Source: Clavibacter michiganensis
GTDB taxonomy: Bacteria; Actinomycetota; Actinomycetes; Actinomycetales; Microbacteriaceae
Reading direction: 5' to 3'
DNA: 64,000 bases
Assembly: GCF_016907085.1 (NCBI RefSeq)
Contig: NZ_JAFBBJ010000001.1
Coordinates: forward strand, 2,604,001-2,668,000
Position numbers and translations under genes: made by a program. The first letter of the stretch is position 1. Each line of letters begins with the position of its first letter. Shown here piece after piece: positions 41,834 to 51,048 of the stretch. The notes under the pieces are model-generated. The model saw nothing but the letters and a program-made list of their open reading frames with translations, made no database searches and had not been told where the DNA came from.

Positions 41834-42958
41834 CTACCGCAGCATCCGCAGGAACGCCGTGATGTCGTCCGCCAGCAGCCCCGGCTCCTCGTGCGGCGCG
41901 AAGTGGCCGCCGCGCGGCATGGTCGTGTACCTGGCGACGTCGTAGGTGCGCTCGGCCCAGCTCCGCGGCGGGTGCACCAGGTCGTGCGGGAAGACGGCGA
42001 CCGCGGTCGGCACCCGCACGCGCTCCACCGGCGCGGTGCGTCCGGAGCCGTACGCGAAGTACGGGCGGAGCGAGGTGCCGATGGATCCCGTGAACCAGTA
42101 GAGCGACGCGAGTGTCAGCAGGTGGTCGTCGCTGAACACGCGGGACACGTCTCCGCCGCAATCGCTCCACGCGCGGTGCTTCTCGAGGATCCACGACAGC
42201 AGCCCCACGGGCGAGTCCTGCAGCGCGGGCGCGAGGGTCAACGGACGCGTCTGCTGCTGGTGCTCGTAGCCGCCCTCGTCCGCCTCCCATGTGCGCATCT
42301 CCTCCACGTGCGCGCGCTCCTCATCGGTGAGCGTCGCCTCGTCGAGGTCCGTGGGCGCGGCGACCGCCATCAGGTGAATCCCCGCCACCGCCTCCGGGTG
42401 CGCCTCCGCCAGCCGCGACGTGATCCCCGCGCCGAGGTCGCCGCCGTGCGCCGCGTACCGCGCGAAGCCCAGCTGCTCCGTCATCAGCCGGTGCCAGAGC
42501 TCGTGCGTCGGCTCGTCCATCCGCGGCCGCGGCGGCGAGAACGGGAAGCCGGGGAGCGCCGGGACGATTACGGTGACCGCGTCGTCCGGGTCGCCCCCGG
42601 AGCGGGATGGCTGCGACAGCCGCTCCGCGAGCGGCACCAGCTCGAGCGCGGAGCTCGGCCAGCCGTTCGTGAGGACGATCGGCAGGCCGCCGGCGCGCTC
42701 GGCCTCGAAGCGCAGGTAGGAGATCGGCGTGCCGTCGAGGTCGGCGACCGCCCACGGCAGCGCGCGGATCTCCCGCTCGCGCGCCCGCCAGTCGTACCCG
42801 TCGGCCCAGACGACAGCCAGGCGTCGCAGTGTCGCCTGGTCCGTGCCCGCCTCCCAGGCGTCGACCGGCCACGCGGGCGCCCAGCGCGTGCGGCGGATCC
42901 GGTCGCGGAGGTCGTCGAGGTCGGCGTCGGTGACGTGCAGGGGGAGCGGGTGGGTCAT
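41834..42958 (-). CDS. Epoxide-hydrolase-family protein
   Basis: The 374-residue protein has the N-terminal EHN domain (DLRDRIRRTRWAPAWP) and an alpha/beta hydrolase core with nucleophile Asp174 in HGGDLGAG, and late acid/His region MPRGGHFAPHEEP. The oxyanion motif, usually HGWP, reads NGWP here. That change, together with conservation of the other residues, suggests an active but possibly altered enzyme. Epoxide hydrolases open epoxides to diols; the substrate here is unknown. GGAGGAC lies before the ATG. Confidence 0.88.
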   Translation of the reverse strand: MTHPLPLHVTDADLDDLRDRIRRTRWAPAWPVDAWEAGTDQATLRRLAVVWADGYDWRAREREIRALPWAVADLDGTPISYLRFEAERAGGLPIVLTNGWPSSALELVPLAERLSQPSRSGGDPDDAVTVIVPALPGFPFSPPRPRMDEPTHELWHRLMTEQLGFARYAAHGGDLGAGITSRLAEAHPEAVAGIHLMAVAAPTDLDEATLTDEERAHVEEMRTWEADEGGYEHQQQTRPLTLAPALQDSPVGLLSWILEKHRAWSDCGGDVSRVFSDDHLLTLASLYWFTGSIGTSLRPYFAYGSGRTAPVERVRVPTAVAVFPHDLVHPPRSWAERTYDVARYTTMPRGGHFAPHEEPGLLADDITAFLRMLR

Positions 42959-42974
42959 GGACGTCCTCCGGTGC

Positions 42975-44204
42975 TCAGGGGTTCAGTGGCCGACGGGGGC
43001 GTCGGGCACCTACGGGAGGAACGTCGAGCACGGGTACCGCGCGCTTCATGAAGCGGTCGAAGTCCGGGACGGTGAAAGCGGCGTATCCGTGCTCCGGAGT
43101 GAAGAGCAGGCCCATCTCGATGAGCTCCGCCCGAGTAGGACCCAGTTGGGTCGAACTCCTGTCCATGAGAGCAGCGACGTCGCCTGCCTTCTGGGGTGCG
43201 GCCCCTAGCTCTGCCATCGCGCGCATGTAGGCGGTCTGCAGGGGAGTGGCGCGGTCGAGACGGACGCGGAAGAACGAGCTGTCGAGCTTGGCCTCGTACG
43301 CATCCTGGGCGAGGACGACGTCTTCGCGGGTGATGCGATCGTTCGATGCGATCGTCCACACCTGCGACCCGAGCTCTTGGATGAAGTAGGGGTAGCCGCT
43401 GGTGATCTCCACGGCGAGTGCGACGGCATCGGCGTCGAAGCTCGCCCCCTCCGCCGCTGCCGGCTCGACCAAAGCGGCCCTCGCGTCGTCCTCGTCCAGG
43501 GAGTCGATGCGCGGAAATTTGAACAACCGCTCCGAGTAGGACTTGGCATCGCCTACGAGCTCGGCGATCTGCGGCAGTCCCGCGCCGACGAACGTCACGG
43601 GGAGGCTGCGTTGGACGGTCTTGTGGATCGCTTGGATGAGCGCCTCGAGCTGGCGGGAGTCCAAGAACTGGACCTCGTCGATGAGCAGGACGATGCCGTC
43701 GCCCTTTTCGGAAGCCGCCTCGCCGACGGCGATGAGCACGTCCGTCAGGTCCATAGCCAGATCGCCATGGTCGGCCAGACCCTCGGCGGCCGGAACGTCC
43801 CAGCCGATCGACCACGTCCCCTCAGCGTTCACCGACACCGCGAACGAGCTGAGGACGCTCGCTGCTCGCGCACCCTTGTCGCTCCAACGGGCGCGGGGGG
43901 AGATGCGGAGGAGGGCAGCCTTGAGCTGCGATGCGATCGTCTGGCGGAAGCGGCTCTCACCGTGCTTCACGGCCTCGAACTCGATGACCTCCCAATGCTC
44001 CTGGAGCGCGATGGTGCGGAAGCTGTTCAGCAGCACCGTCTTGCCGACCCCGCGGAGGCCGGTGATGATCATGGACTGATCCGTGCGGCCCCGGCGGAGT
44101 CGTCCGAGCAGATTGCGGAATGCCGTCGTCTGCTCATCGCGCCCGATGAGGATCTCGGGTTGAGCTCCGGCATTGGGCGTGTAGGGGTTACTCAGGGCGT
44201 CCAT
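42975..44204 (-). CDS. AAA+ ATPase with C-terminal winged-helix-like region, archaeal-ATPase-like
   Basis: The 409-residue protein has P-loop GLRGVGKT (49-56), Walker B IVLLIDE (171-177) followed by VQFLDSRQLE, sensor-like VTFVGAGLP, and an arginine in SERLFKFPRIDSL. The C-terminal 100 residues (from about 310) look like winged helices (LGPTRAELIEMGLLFTPEHGYAAFTVPDF). This is the architecture of Orc1/Cdc6-like or STAND-type ATPases found in mobile and defence contexts. Codon use is visibly less GC-rich than in neighbours. TAAGCT (44211-44216) ends six bases before the ATG. No partner gene is evident, so its role is unknown. Confidence 0.8.
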   Translation of the reverse strand: MDALSNPYTPNAGAQPEILIGRDEQTTAFRNLLGRLRRGRTDQSMIITGLRGVGKTVLLNSFRTIALQEHWEVIEFEAVKHGESRFRQTIASQLKAALLRISPRARWSDKGARAASVLSSFAVSVNAEGTWSIGWDVPAAEGLADHGDLAMDLTDVLIAVGEAASEKGDGIVLLIDEVQFLDSRQLEALIQAIHKTVQRSLPVTFVGAGLPQIAELVGDAKSYSERLFKFPRIDSLDEDDARAALVEPAAAEGASFDADAVALAVEITSGYPYFIQELGSQVWTIASNDRITREDVVLAQDAYEAKLDSSFFRVRLDRATPLQTAYMRAMAELGAAPQKAGDVAALMDRSSTQLGPTRAELIEMGLLFTPEHGYAAFTVPDFDRFMKRAVPVLDVPPVGARRPRRPLNP

Positions 44205-44210
44205 GGACGC

Positions 44211-44252
44211 AGCTTACAAGCTTTATCACGGTTTATGTCGAATGGATAAAGC
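44211..44252 (-). promoter_or_regulatory. AAA ATPase promoter with inverted repeat
   Basis: On the minus strand TCGACA (-35-like, 44236-44241) and TAAGCT (-10, 44211-44216) precede the start codon with a 19-base spacer. GCTTTATC (44220-44227) and GATAAAGC (44245-44252) form a perfect 8-base inverted repeat over this promoter. The interval is far more AT-rich than the rest of the window. Confidence 0.6.
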
Positions 44253-44287
44253 GCCCTAAAGCTAGTAAGCAGTGCGGGCCGCGTGCG

Positions 44288-45346
44288 CTACGTCCGCCGC
44301 CCCCGCGCCATCACCGCGCGCTGCAGCAGCACGAAGACCAGCAGGATCCCGCCCGTGATGATGGTGGTCGCCTCCGGCGGGATGCCGCCGTCGCGGGTGA
44401 TGAGCACGTTCATGAGGCCGAGCACGAGCGCGCCCACGACCGACCCGAGCACGAAGCCGACGCCGCCGGTGAGGAGGGTGCCGCCGATCACGGTCGCGGC
44501 GATCGCGTCGAGCTCCCAGCCGATGCCGGTGATGTTCTGCGCGCTGCCGAGGCGGGCCGTGTAGATCACGGAGGCGAGGCCGGCGAGCGTGCCGCTGATC
44601 ACGTAGACGGCGAGCTTCGTGCGGCGCACGGGCAGGCCCATGAGCGCGGCCGACTGCTCGGATCCGCCGGTGGCGTAGACCGTGCGGCCGAGGCGCGTGC
44701 GGTGCAGCACGAAGAACGCGACGGCCACCACGACGAGCGCGATGAGCACGCCCGGCGTCGTGACGACGTCGTTCACCTTCGGGCCGTCGACCACCTTCAT
44801 GTTGGTGGCGAGCGAGCGCAGCGGCGACGCGTCGTCGAGCCGCTCGGGCACCGTGCTGAGGATGGAGGCGAGCCCGCGGCCGAGGAACATCATCGCGAGC
44901 GTCGCGATGAACGGCTGCACGTCGAAGAACTGGATCAGGACGCCCGAGACGATTCCGGAGGCCGTGCCGATGAGGATCATCAGCACCATCACCACCCACG
45001 GGTTCCAGCCCGCGTTCGCGAGCAGCACGCCCGCGACGCTGCTGACGGCGACGATCGCGCCGACGGACAGGTCGATGCCGCCCGTGAGGATCACGAACGT
45101 GAGCCCCACCGCGAGCACGATGACGTGCGCGTTGTTGATGAGCAGGTTCGACAGCGTCGCGGCCTGCAGGATCCGGCCGTACGCGATCTCGCCGTAGGCC
45201 AGCATCGCCAGCAGGATCACCAGGGCGGCGACCGTCGGCAGCGAGTCGAGGCGGAGGCGCATGCGTCGGCGCGGCGGCCGGGATGCGGTGCCGGGTCCCG
45301 GCGCGGGCGTCGGGGTCACGGGCGGCTGGATCGTCGTGGCGCTCAT
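44288..45346 (-). CDS. Sugar ABC importer permease, YjfF/RbsC-like
   Basis: The 352-residue protein has about ten helices and RbsC-family loops: NNAHVIVLAVGLTFVILTGGIDLSVGA, QPFIATLAMMFLGRGLA, and a C-terminal ITGIGWELDAIAATVIGGTLLTGG. It belongs to the branch of galactofuranose/ribose permeases found as pairs. Its ATG overlaps the stop of the other permease. Together with the ATPase and binding protein upstream it forms the channel. The last gene of the transcript ends in an AT-rich gap. Confidence 0.9.
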   Translation of the reverse strand: MSATTIQPPVTPTPAPGPGTASRPPRRRMRLRLDSLPTVAALVILLAMLAYGEIAYGRILQAATLSNLLINNAHVIVLAVGLTFVILTGGIDLSVGAIVAVSSVAGVLLANAGWNPWVVMVLMILIGTASGIVSGVLIQFFDVQPFIATLAMMFLGRGLASILSTVPERLDDASPLRSLATNMKVVDGPKVNDVVTTPGVLIALVVVAVAFFVLHRTRLGRTVYATGGSEQSAALMGLPVRRTKLAVYVISGTLAGLASVIYTARLGSAQNITGIGWELDAIAATVIGGTLLTGGVGFVLGSVVGALVLGLMNVLITRDGGIPPEATTIITGGILLVFVLLQRAVMARGRRT

Positions 45347-46425
45347 GCGGGCACGGCCTCCTTCTCGGTCGGCACGGGTGTGGGCGCCGGCGGGCGGCGC
45401 CGCGTGAACAGCGCGCGGACGCGCCGGGACTGCAGGAGCACGATCGCGACGATCACGATCGCCTTGAAGGCGGGCGTCGCCGAGGACGAGATGCCGAGGA
45501 ACACGACCGTCTTGTCGAGGGTCGCGATGAGGAGCGCGCCGACGGCCGCCCCGAGCAGGTGGAACTTGCCGCCCGCGAGCGAGGTGCCGCCGATGACGAC
45601 CGCGAGGATCGCGTCGAGCTCCAGCTGGTAGCCGGTGCGGGAGACGTCGACCGTCATGACGCTGGCGGTGGCGAAGATCCCGGCGACGCCCGCGAGCAGG
45701 CCGCTCGCGATGTACGCGGTGAACAGGAGCGCGCGGCGGTCGAGGCCCGCGAGGCGCGCGGCCTGCGGATCCATGCCGATCGCCTCGATCATGAGGCCGA
45801 GGGCGCTGCGGCGCACGAGCACGGCGACGCCGATCGTGATCAGCACGGCCAGCAGGAACACCACCGGCAGCCCCACGAGGTAGCCGTTCGCGACCCAGCG
45901 GAACGGCTCGTTCGACGCGGCCGTGTTCTGCCCGGCCGTGATGACCTTCGCGAGCCCGCGGCCGGCGAGCATGATCACGAGCGTGCTGATGAACGGCTGC
46001 AGCCCCACGACGGAGACGAGCATGCCGTTCACCGCGCCGAGGATCCCGGCGATGAGGAGCGCGAGGCCCATCGCGCCGAGCGCGACGCCGAGCGAGTCGG
46101 ATCCGGCCGCCTTCAGGAACTCCATGGAGACGGCGCCGGCGACCACCATGATCGAGCCGACGCTGAGGTCGATGCCGCCGGTCGCGACCACGAGGCACAT
46201 GCCGACCGCGATCATCAGCACGGGCGCCGCGGCGCGGAGGATGTCGACGAGGTTGCCCACGAGGTTCCCCGTGTCGGGGTTCACCGAGAGCGCGAGGTAG
46301 CCGGGGTCCTTCGCCACGTTGATGGCGAGCAGCAGCACGATCGCGACCGTGCCCCAGAACCAGGGCCGGTGCAGCACGTCGGCGAGCGGGCGCGGGCTCC
46401 GCTTCGCGGGAGTGGTGTCGCTCAT
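45343..46425 (-). CDS. Sugar ABC importer permease, YtfT/RbsC-like
   Basis: The 360-residue protein is a second RbsC-type permease with VMIAVGMCLVVATGGIDLSVGSIM, QPFISTLVIMLAGRGLAKVIT and YQLELDAILAVVIGGTSLAGG. Pairs of different permeases, one ATPase and one binding protein are the composition of the E. coli galactofuranose transporter YtfQRT-YjfF. Start and stop overlap neighbours by four bases on both sides, implying tight translational coupling. Confidence 0.9.
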   Translation of the reverse strand: MSDTTPAKRSPRPLADVLHRPWFWGTVAIVLLLAINVAKDPGYLALSVNPDTGNLVGNLVDILRAAAPVLMIAVGMCLVVATGGIDLSVGSIMVVAGAVSMEFLKAAGSDSLGVALGAMGLALLIAGILGAVNGMLVSVVGLQPFISTLVIMLAGRGLAKVITAGQNTAASNEPFRWVANGYLVGLPVVFLLAVLITIGVAVLVRRSALGLMIEAIGMDPQAARLAGLDRRALLFTAYIASGLLAGVAGIFATASVMTVDVSRTGYQLELDAILAVVIGGTSLAGGKFHLLGAAVGALLIATLDKTVVFLGISSSATPAFKAIVIVAIVLLQSRRVRALFTRRRPPAPTPVPTEKEAVPA

Positions 46426-48008
46426 CGTGCTGCCTCCTCGGGCGCGGTGCGGGTCGCGGTGTCGGGCACGGTCGCGAGCGCGACGTCGGAGACGCCCTCC
46501 TCCGCGATGGCGGCGACGATCGACTGCGCCGTCACGTCGGGTCCCGCCTCCAGCTCGGCGATCTTGCGGTGGTCCTTGAGCACGACGATGCGGTCGCTGA
46601 GCCGCACCACCTCCTCGAGCTCCGAGGAGATGAACACGACGGCGACGCCCGTGTCGGCGAGGGCCGCGACCTGCTCCTGGATCTCGGCCTTGGCGCCCAC
46701 GTCGATCCCGCGGGTCGGCTCGTCGAGGATCAGCAGCTCCGGCTCGGTCGCGAGCCAGCGGCCGAGCAGCACCTTCTGCTGGTTGCCGCCGGACAGGTTC
46801 CGGATGGGCCGGTCGGGATCCGCGGGCCGCACGTTGAGCTCGGTGAGGTACTTCGCGACGATCCGGTCCTTCTCCTTGCGCGGCAGGGGACGTGCCCAGC
46901 CGCGCTTCGCCTGCACGGCGAGCACGAGGTTCTCCCGCACGCTGAGGTCGCGGATGATCCCCTCGTCGCGCCGGTTCTCGCTGGAGAACGCGATGCGGTG
47001 CCTCAGCGCCTTGGCGGGGGAGGAGATGGCGACGGGCGCGCCGTCCATGGTCACGGATCCGGTGTCCGGCTTGTCGACCCCGTAGAGGAGGCGCGCGAGC
47101 TCGGTGCGACCGGAGCCGAGGAGCCCGGCGAGGCCGACGACCTCGCCGCGGCGGAGCTCGACGTCGGTCGCGTCGAGCGAGCCCTTGCGGCCGATGCCGG
47201 TGGCCCGGTAGACGGGCTCGCCGTCGGCCACCTGCCGCGAGGCGCGCTCGCGGTCGAGGGAGCGGAGGGCCTGCAGGTCCTTGCCGATCATCAGGGCGAT
47301 GAGCCCGGCCCGGTCGATGTCCCGGGTGAGGTGCTCGCCCACGAGCTTCCCGTTGCGCAGCACCGTGAGCCGGTCGCTGATCGCGAAGACCTGGTCGAGG
47401 AAGTGGGAGACGAAGAGGATGGCGACGCCCTCGTCGCGGAGGCGGCGCATCACGCGGAAGAGGCCCTCGACCTCGTCGGCGTCGAGGCTGGAGGTCGGCT
47501 CGTCGAGGATCAGCACGCGGGCGTCGACGACGGTGGCGCGGCTGATCGCGACGAGCTGCTGCAGCGCGAGGCTGAGCGCGGAGAGCGGGGTGCGCGGATC
47601 CAGGTGGCCGAGGCCCACGCGCGCCAGCACCTCGGTGGCGGCGGCGTGCGTGCCCCTCCAGTCGATGCCGAACCGGCCGCGCTTCTCGTGGCCGAGCATG
47701 ACGTTCTCGCCGATGGTGAGGTTCCCGCAGAGGTTGACCTCCTGGTAGACCGTGGATATCCCGGCGGCCTGCGCGTCGGCGGTGCCGGAGAGGCGGCGCT
47801 CGCTGCCTCCTACGAGGACGCGGCCCGAGTCGATCCCGTAGACGCCCGTGAGCGCCTTGATGAGCGTCGACTTCCCGGCGCCGTTCTCGCCCATGAGCGT
47901 GTGGACCTCGCCCGGGAAGAGCCGCAAGCTCACCCCGTCGAGCGCCTTGACGCCGGGGAAGGAGATGGTGATGCCCTGCATCTCGACGATCGGGCTGGGT
48001 GCCTGCAT
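46422..48008 (-). CDS. Sugar ABC importer ATPase with two ABC domains, YtfR/RbsA-like
   Basis: The 528-residue protein has two ABC domains. The first has Walker A GENGAGKST, a degenerate signature LSLALQQ and Walker B VLILDEPTSSLD; the second has a degenerate Walker A GLLGSGRTE, LSGGNQQKVLLGRWL and LLILDEPTRGIDVG. This asymmetry is standard in CUT2 importer ATPases. GGAG lies before the ATG. It belongs to the permease operon. A second ATPase of the same family lies at 49256-50923. Confidence 0.92.
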   Translation of the reverse strand: MQAPSPIVEMQGITISFPGVKALDGVSLRLFPGEVHTLMGENGAGKSTLIKALTGVYGIDSGRVLVGGSERRLSGTADAQAAGISTVYQEVNLCGNLTIGENVMLGHEKRGRFGIDWRGTHAAATEVLARVGLGHLDPRTPLSALSLALQQLVAISRATVVDARVLILDEPTSSLDADEVEGLFRVMRRLRDEGVAILFVSHFLDQVFAISDRLTVLRNGKLVGEHLTRDIDRAGLIALMIGKDLQALRSLDRERASRQVADGEPVYRATGIGRKGSLDATDVELRRGEVVGLAGLLGSGRTELARLLYGVDKPDTGSVTMDGAPVAISSPAKALRHRIAFSSENRRDEGIIRDLSVRENLVLAVQAKRGWARPLPRKEKDRIVAKYLTELNVRPADPDRPIRNLSGGNQQKVLLGRWLATEPELLILDEPTRGIDVGAKAEIQEQVAALADTGVAVVFISSELEEVVRLSDRIVVLKDHRKIAELEAGPDVTAQSIVAAIAEEGVSDVALATVPDTATRTAPEEAAR

Positions 48009-48101
48009 GGCGCGTGCTCCGTTCCTCCGCCGGCGTCGTCGCCGGGCGGGTGGGCGGCGGGGCGGATGGTCCGCCCCGCCGCGGGTGTCCGTGCGGGCGG
48101 G

Positions 48102-49106
48102 TCAGAACTTCCGGTCGGGCAGCGCGGTGGCGGCCTTCTCGGGCGAGTCGAACACGTCCGACGGGACGACGATCGACGACTCGACGCTCTCGCCGTCGAG
48201 CAGCGCCTGCACGGCCTCGAGCGCGGTGCCGCCGAACAGCGGGTTGTACTCGGCGACGAAGCTGAGCTTGCCGTCGGCCAGCGCCTGCAGCGCGTTCTTG
48301 GTGCCGTCGATGGTCGCGATCTTCACGTCCTCGCCGGGCGTGAGGCCTGCCTCCTCGACGGCCTGGACGGCGCCGAGGCCCATCTCGTCGTTCTGCGCGA
48401 AGACCATCTGCACGTCGTTCGCGTTCGACTTGAGCACGGTCTCGAAGACGCTCTTGGCCTCCTCGGTCGACCAGTTCGCGGTCTGCGCGCCGACCTTCGT
48501 GAAGGAGCTCTCGGCGCCGATGACCTCGTCCCAGCCCTCGTTGCGCTCGTTCACGACCGAGACGCCTGCCGGGCCCTCGAGGGTGAAGTACTTGCCGCCC
48601 TCGGGCAGGGCGGTCTTGGCCCAGTCGGCGACCGACGAGCTCACGGCGATGTTGTCGGGCGCGATGCGGGTCGCGTAGAGCGAGTCGTCGTCGGGCTCGA
48701 TGCCGCGGTCGATGAGGACCACGGGGATCTCGGCCTCCTTGGCGCGCTCGAGCGAGTCCTCCCAGCCGGATCCCTCGGTGGCCGAGAGCAGGATCACGTC
48801 GACGCCCTCGTCGACGAACGACGTGAACGCGTCGATCTGCGACTTCTGGTCGTTGTTGGTGGCGGGCGCGTACTTGAGGTCGAACCCGGCCTCCTTCGTG
48901 AAGGTGTCCTGGATGTCCTTCTCGTTGGCCTGGCGCCAGGCGCCCTCGGGGCCGACCGCGACGAAGCCGACGGTGGCCGTCTCGCCGCCGCTGTCCGCGG
49001 CGCCGCCCGCCGTGGATCCGGTGCCGGAGTTGCTGTTGCAGGCCGCGAGGCTCAGGGCGATGGCCCCGGCTGCGGCGATGGTGGCGATGCGCCTCTTCGT
49101 GGACAT
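48102..49106 (-). CDS. Sugar ABC importer binding lipoprotein, YtfQ-like
   Basis: The 334-residue protein has a lipoprotein signal with lipobox LAAC (Cys23), a Ser/Gly/Thr linker and a periplasmic-binding type I fold: TVGFVAVGPEGAWRQANEKDIQDTF, VILLSATEGSGWEDSLERAKEAEIPVVLIDRGI. The sequence pattern is like YtfQ-type galactofuranose or related pentose/hexose binders. AAGGAGGAG precedes the ATG. A perfect TGTTACCGGTAACA operator lies about 100 bases upstream. The ligand is inferred only at family level. Confidence 0.9.
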   Translation of the reverse strand: MSTKRRIATIAAAGAIALSLAACNSNSGTGSTAGGAADSGGETATVGFVAVGPEGAWRQANEKDIQDTFTKEAGFDLKYAPATNNDQKSQIDAFTSFVDEGVDVILLSATEGSGWEDSLERAKEAEIPVVLIDRGIEPDDDSLYATRIAPDNIAVSSSVADWAKTALPEGGKYFTLEGPAGVSVVNERNEGWDEVIGAESSFTKVGAQTANWSTEEAKSVFETVLKSNANDVQMVFAQNDEMGLGAVQAVEEAGLTPGEDVKIATIDGTKNALQALADGKLSFVAEYNPLFGGTALEAVQALLDGESVESSIVVPSDVFDSPEKAATALPDRKF

Positions 49107-49202
49107 GTATCTCCTCCTTGAGATGTCGGGACGTCGGCGTCCCGTTCCGGCAGTCGGGCCGGTCGTGCTGCGGTGGCGCGGGGTGCTGCCGCGTGCTCGG
49201 GA

Positions 49203-49216
49203 TGTTACCGGTAACA
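49203..49216. promoter_or_regulatory. LacI-family operator upstream of the binding protein gene
   Basis: TGTTACCGGTAACA is a perfect 14-base palindrome with the central CG typical of LacI/GalR operators. It sits in the 149-base gap between the binding protein and the second ATPase, whose LacI regulator gene lies just beyond. Sugar-dependent derepression of the importer is the obvious model. Confidence 0.85.
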
Positions 49217-49255
49217 GTTCTGGTGGCACAAGGGCGCCGTCGCGGCGGACGCGCA

Positions 49256-50923
49256 TCAGCGTCGGGGCGGCTCCGGAAGCCCCGGCAGCGCCGGCAGCGG
49301 GAAGTCGCCCTCGTCCTCCTCGTCGGCGGGCGCCGCGATCAGCTCGACGAGCGTGTCGACCGTCACGCCCGGCCCGTTGGCCAGCTCGCCGATCTTCTCC
49401 CGGTCCTTGAGCACGACGATCCGGTCGCTCACGCGCACGAGCTCGTCGAACGCGCTGGAGATGAAGACGACCGCGACGCCCTCGAGCGCGAGCTGCGCGA
49501 TGTGCGCCTGGATGTCGACCTTCGCGCGGATGTCGACGCCGCGCGTCGGCTCGTCGAGGATCAGCACGCGCGGCCGGATCGCCAGCCAGCGCGCGAGCAG
49601 CACCTTCTGCTGGTTCCCGCCGGAGAGCTGGCCGGCGGGCGTCGCGGGGTCCGCCGGCGTGATGCCGAAGTGCTCGATGTGCCGCTCGACGAGGTCCTCG
49701 CGCTCGGCCTTGGCGAGCGGATGCGCCCAGCCGCGCAGCGCCTGCAGCGCGAGCACGATGTTCTCGCGCACGCTCAGCTCGCCGATGAGGCCCTCGGCGC
49801 CGCGGTCCTCCGCCGAGAGGGCCACGCGGTTCCGCAGCGCGTCGGCCGGCCGGTCGATCACGACGTCGCGCCCGCCGAGCGTCACCACGCCGCCGTCGGC
49901 CCGGTCGGCGCCCGCGAGCAGGCGCGCGAGCTCGGTGCGGCCGGATCCGCGCAGCCCCGCGATGCCCACCACCTCGCCCGGGTGCAGCTCGAGGTCCACC
50001 GGCCGCAGCATCCCGCGGCGGCCGACGCCGGCGGCGCGGTACAGCGGCGGCCCGACCGGATCCACGCGGTGCGCCCGCCGCTCCGAGCCGATGCGCTTGA
50101 GGTGCGCCACGTCGGTGCCGATCATGCGCGCGATCAGCTCGGCCCGGTCGATCTCGTGCGGCAGGTGGTCGCTCACCTTCACGCCGCCGCGGAGCACGGT
50201 CATCCGGTCGCTGAGCGCCAGCACCTGCTCGAGGAAGTGGGAGACGAACAGGATCGCGACGCCCTGGTCGCGGAGGCGGCGGATCACCTGGAACAGGCGC
50301 GCCACGTCGTCGGCGTCGAGGCTCGAGGTGGGCTCGTCGAGCACCAGCACGCGCGGCCGGTCGACCATGGCGCGGGCGATGGAGACGAGCTGGCGGCTGG
50401 CGGGGGAGAGGTCGGCGAGGCGGTCGCGGGGATCCAGGTCCGCGAGGCCGAGCTCCGCGAGCATGGCGGCGGCGCGCTCGTGCGTCCGGCGCCACGAGAT
50501 GCCGAGGCGGCCCCGCATCTCGTGGCCGAGCATCACGTTCTCGCCGACGCTGAGGTTCTCGACCAGGTGCGACTCCTGGAACGCGGCCTGGATCCCGAGG
50601 GCGCGCGCATCCGCCGGCCCTCCGAGCCGCACGGGCTCGCCGTCGACGAGGATCTCGCCCGCCTCGATGCGGTGCACGCCGAGCAGCGCCTTGATGAGCG
50701 TCGACTTGCCCGCGCCGTTCTCGCCGAGGAGCGCGTGCACCTCGCCGGGGTGCAGGTCGAGGTCCACGCCGTCGAGCGCGACGCCGTTCGGGAAGGCGAC
50801 GGTGATGCCCCGCATGCGCACGGTGGGGCGGGTCGAGGTGTCGGAGCGCGCGGGGCGCGCGGATCCGGGAGCGGCGCTCGGGCCGGTCGGGCGGATCGTC
50901 GTCGATCCCCGTGCGTGACGCAC
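49256..50923 (-). CDS. Second sugar ABC importer ATPase (two ABC domains, RbsA/MglA-like)
   Basis: The 555-residue protein parallels that at 46422-48008: first-domain GENGAGKST and VLDEPTSSLD, a shared GVAILFVSHFLEQVLALSDR stretch, second-domain GLRGSGRTE, LSGGNQQKVLLARWL, LILDEPTRGVDI. It has an extra N-terminal 45-residue Pro/Ser/Arg-rich region and an acidic Pro-rich tail. The GTG at 50923 follows GAGGAG at good spacing; the larger open frame through the LacI gene is a shadow. It stands alone on this side of the operator, so whether it serves the same permeases or a lost set is unclear. Confidence 0.88.
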   Translation of the reverse strand: MRHARGSTTIRPTGPSAAPGSARPARSDTSTRPTVRMRGITVAFPNGVALDGVDLDLHPGEVHALLGENGAGKSTLIKALLGVHRIEAGEILVDGEPVRLGGPADARALGIQAAFQESHLVENLSVGENVMLGHEMRGRLGISWRRTHERAAAMLAELGLADLDPRDRLADLSPASRQLVSIARAMVDRPRVLVLDEPTSSLDADDVARLFQVIRRLRDQGVAILFVSHFLEQVLALSDRMTVLRGGVKVSDHLPHEIDRAELIARMIGTDVAHLKRIGSERRAHRVDPVGPPLYRAAGVGRRGMLRPVDLELHPGEVVGIAGLRGSGRTELARLLAGADRADGGVVTLGGRDVVIDRPADALRNRVALSAEDRGAEGLIGELSVRENIVLALQALRGWAHPLAKAEREDLVERHIEHFGITPADPATPAGQLSGGNQQKVLLARWLAIRPRVLILDEPTRGVDIRAKVDIQAHIAQLALEGVAVVFISSAFDELVRVSDRIVVLKDREKIGELANGPGVTVDTLVELIAAPADEEDEGDFPLPALPGLPEPPRR

Positions 50924-51048
50924 CTGGTGCTCCTCGGGTTCCGGGCCGGGCGGCGGCCGCGTTCCGGGCGGGCCCGGTGTGCACGACTGTAGCCGCCGGT
51001 CGGCGGCGCGGGGAGGGGGCCGGGCCGCGGATCCCCCGGGTGCCGGAA

